Below are positions 63,376-64,000 of a stretch of 64,000 nucleotides of DNA, one piece after another. Under the pieces are notes generated by a model. It was given only the letters and a program-made list of their open reading frames with translations. It searched no databases and was not told where the DNA came from. The stretch's first letter is position 1. Each line of letters opens with the position of its first letter. The stretch is from Rosellinia necatrix. Taxonomy: Eukaryota > Ascomycota > Sordariomycetes > Xylariales > Xylariaceae. The translations under genes were made by a program, and so were the position numbers. The stretch spans positions 1,612,001 to 1,676,000 of the forward strand of contig JAGYVD010000006.1 in assembly GCA_021209875.1 (NCBI GenBank), read 5' to 3'.

Positions 63376-64000
63376 AAGGAGGCTGGCGTTACATAGAGAC
63401 CGCCCAGGGCCGTCATTCTCAGGTGGTTTGGGAGACTCGGGTTTTGGGTGGGACTGGATCGGAACCGGAAAAGCAACGAGGGCACGAACTGTATGAATGA
63501 ACGAGTGGTTGGGTTGTGGGAGTGGTAAATTTGACTTTAGTGCATGGATGATTCCCCGGTTGGTAGAGTCGATATGAATGCACGAAGCATGCGTGTGGCG
63601 TCTTTAGATACTAAGACAACAAACCTATTGCCGCCGTACCTCTTTTCAGAGGCTACTATTTTGTAGATTCGGCCGCGCAAAGTATACTGAATTGCATATA
63701 GATCGTCCGAACCAAACTCTCGTGTGCCATACAGCTTGCCTTGTCTTTTCTTAACTTTCCCCTTTTCCCCGGACTAGGATAAGCCAGGAAATTATCTTTT
63801 GCTGTGGAGTAGGAGTTGAACGTCGCTCAATTATACCAGCAACACGGTGCTTTATAAGATGATGTACACAATTCCTCACGTTCCCCTTCCGACCGTCACC
63901 TTTAATCCAGAGGTGGGGGACGACGTCATCGAAGGTTTATTTGTTATGAACATTGCTCCGTGCGTCCTCGCATAGACAGATGTAGTGTATGTGTATGCAC
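63376..64000. other. 3' flank of the importin gene, window end
   Basis: No further gene is supported. It holds the importin 3' untranslated region and unassigned sequence to the window edge. Confidence 0.5.

Overview
The window is nuclear DNA of a filamentous ascomycete, probably a Sordariomycete. Coding blocks are GC-rich and cut by short introns, mostly 50-90 nt, with GT...AG ends and CTAAC-like branch points. Intergenic DNA is long, AT-richer and full of microsatellites. The products (L-galactonate dehydratase, fungalysin, ferrichrome-type siderophore synthetase, Nse2, Kap123-type importin) are typical of filamentous fungi. All exon borders were placed by hand from reading frame plus splice consensus; each gene's exon sum was checked for frame.

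Layout from left to right. (1) 0.9-6.1 kb, minus strand: a Rieske non-haem iron oxygenase and a peroxisomal FAD amine oxidase ending in SKL. (2) 7.06-7.15 kb: an intron-containing tRNA-Thr(UGU). (3) 9.5-10.5 kb: an unrecognised gene with a DAAH repeat. (4) 11.9-13.4 kb: L-galactonate dehydratase of D-galacturonate (pectin) catabolism. (5) 15.2-16.4 kb: an unknown, disordered protein. (6) 18.2-19.5 kb: the Smc5/6 SUMO ligase Nse2, with two ACGCGT boxes upstream. (7) 21.1-21.7 kb: a small secreted cysteine-containing protein. (8) 21.7-26.0 kb: an AT-rich gene desert. (9) 26.0-27.5 kb: class II fructose-bisphosphate aldolase. (10) 31.3-51.6 kb: a siderophore locus. (11) 54.0-63.4 kb, all plus strand: a fungalysin metalloprotease, a Nudix/eIF2B-like fusion protein and a Kap123-type importin.

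The most coherent system is the siderophore locus. L-ornithine N5-monooxygenase (sidA-like) makes N5-hydroxyornithine. It is transcribed divergently from a 15 kb, eight-exon ferrichrome-type NRPS (sidC-like) that reads A-T-C-A-T-C-T-C-A-T-C-T-C-T-C. The 3.36 kb between them carries four exact copies of the extended GATA motif ATCWGATAA, the site type used by iron-responsive GATA repressors such as SreA. Two of these copies form a near-perfect palindrome. This suggests that one iron-sensing control region serves both genes. The extra internal T-C pair, and a reading-frame change between the fourth condensation domain and the following T domain, are the points most worth checking.

No complete transposon, CRISPR array, rRNA gene or phage-like element was seen.
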